The position numbers and the translations under genes are program-made. The notes below the pieces were generated by a model. It made no database searches, was not told the origin of the DNA, and saw only the letters and a list, made by a program, of their open reading frames with translations. This document shows positions 5,384 through 5,828 of a stretch of DNA of 5,828 bases, one piece after another (the first letter of the stretch is position 1; the number at the start of each line of letters is the position of its first letter). The stretch lies in contig JACCWU010000116.1 of the NCBI GenBank assembly GCA_013697465.1, positions 1-5,828 on the forward strand. Reading direction: 5' to 3'. This DNA comes from Actinomycetota bacterium (GTDB lineage: Bacteria > Actinomycetota > Thermoleophilia > Gaiellales > Gaiellaceae).

Positions 5384-5828
5384 CGAGCCGGGAGGCGCCC
5401 AAGATCGCCTCCGTGCCGTCCGCGAGCCGGACGAGGGCCTTGCCCTTGCCGTCGTAGTCCGGCGACCAGACCACGATCTTCGCGTCCTCGCCGTGCACCT
5501 TGCATTCCCTGCCGTCTTCCGGGTCGAGGCCTCTCCAGAAGCGGACGAACGGATTCTGCTCCCACTCCCGGCCGATCGTCGTCTCGTCGGTGTGGCCAGG
5601 GAGGACCCGGGTCTCGTGCGGGAGCTTCATCAGCACGTCCATCACCGACCGGCGCAGCTCGTCGGCCGGCCCGCCGCCGACCGCGTCGCGAAACAGGGTG
5701 TCGCCGGTGAAGCACAGGTCGTCGACGACGAACGACACCCCGTCGTCGGAGTGCCCGGGCGTCGAGAGCACCTCGAGCCGCAGGCCTCCCGTCTCGACCG
5801 GCCCGGTCGTCACCTCGAGCCCGAAGCG
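5376..5828 (-). CDS. Metallo-beta-lactamase-fold hydrolase (C-terminal part)
   Basis: The last 150 codons of a gene whose start lies beyond the right edge. The frame is open to the edge (RFGLEV precedes the first internal GTG at 5813), so that GTG is probably not the start. Visible metallo-beta-lactamase motifs are TPGHSDDG (metal-ligand His at visible residue 26), FTGDTLF (Asp43) and LPGHTDETT (His79), followed by GREWEQNPFVRFW, as in glyoxalase-II-like and related hydrolases. The HxHxDH motif should lie outside the window. After the fold comes a tail of about 50 residues, from LDPEDGRECKV to the end. It has alternating hydrophobic residues and PDYDGKGKALVRL, suggesting a small beta-rich accessory domain. 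The substrate is unknown. It reads towards copZ with 34 bases between them, and the CsoR operator begins at its stop codon. It is therefore probably a separate transcription unit, although readthrough into the copper operon is possible. Confidence 0.85.
   Translation of the reverse strand, partial: RFGLEVTTGPVETGGLRLEVLSTPGHSDDGVSFVVDDLCFTGDTLFRDAVGGGPADELRRSVMDVLMKLPHETRVLPGHTDETTIGREWEQNPFVRFWRGLDPEDGRECKVHGEDAKIVVWSPDYDGKGKALVRLADGTEAILGASRLVF

Noticed and set aside
5811..5813. GTG as the true start of the metallo-hydrolase
   Set aside because: The frame stays open to the window edge, and starting here would drop the HxHxDH half of the fold.

Overview
This is a GC-rich, gene-dense window with very short or overlapping gene junctions. 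Five of the six internal genes read with GTG or TTG as the likely start codon. Gene content also points to a high-GC Actinomycetota-type bacterium: a QxQ winged-helix (AlkZ-like) protein, a cupin fused to an actinobacterial-style class III cyclase, a receiver-fused thioredoxin-reductase-like protein, and a copZ-copA-csoR cassette. A Thermoleophilia/Gaiellales-like soil lineage is plausible but is only an inference. There are eight protein genes, two of them cut by the window edges. I see no RNA genes, insertion sequences, CRISPR arrays or tandem repeats, and no gene-free stretch above 300 bases.

Left block (1-2069, all minus strand, transcribed right to left). It starts with a winged-helix DNA-binding protein of the HTH_42/AlkZ-like family. 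After 18 bases comes a cupin-class III nucleotidyl cyclase fusion. Joined to that by a 4-base GTGA stop/start overlap is the first 47 codons of a protein that looks like the receiver-fused, FAD-dependent thioredoxin-reductase family. The last two look translationally coupled and may form a small cAMP/redox signalling module.

Centre (2093-2716, plus strand). A LysE/RhtB-type exporter is divergent from the winged-helix gene. Only 23 bases lie between them, holding two overlapping -10-like hexamers that suggest leaderless or nearly leaderless transcription in both directions. The exporter's stop codon overlaps the stop codon of the convergent csoR by 4 bases.

Right block (2713-5341, minus strand). 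This is a complete copper-resistance operon: copZ (Cu chaperone), copA (P1B-1 Cu+ ATPase) and csoR (Cu(I)-sensing repressor), each joined to the next by a GTGA overlap. A perfect 9-bp inverted repeat with a 3-base spacer (5356-5376), just upstream of copZ, matches the known CsoR operator type. The inferred circuit is that Cu(I) binding to CsoR releases this site, CopZ carries the copper and CopA exports it; csoR, last in the operon, represses its own transcription. At the right edge (5376-5828) is the C-terminal part of a metallo-beta-lactamase-fold hydrolase, whose stop codon touches the operator.

The most unusual items are the cupin-cyclase with His in place of the canonical transition-state Asn, the receiver start lacking part of its acidic pocket, the compact nucleotide-binding domain of CopA, and the overlapping divergent promoters.
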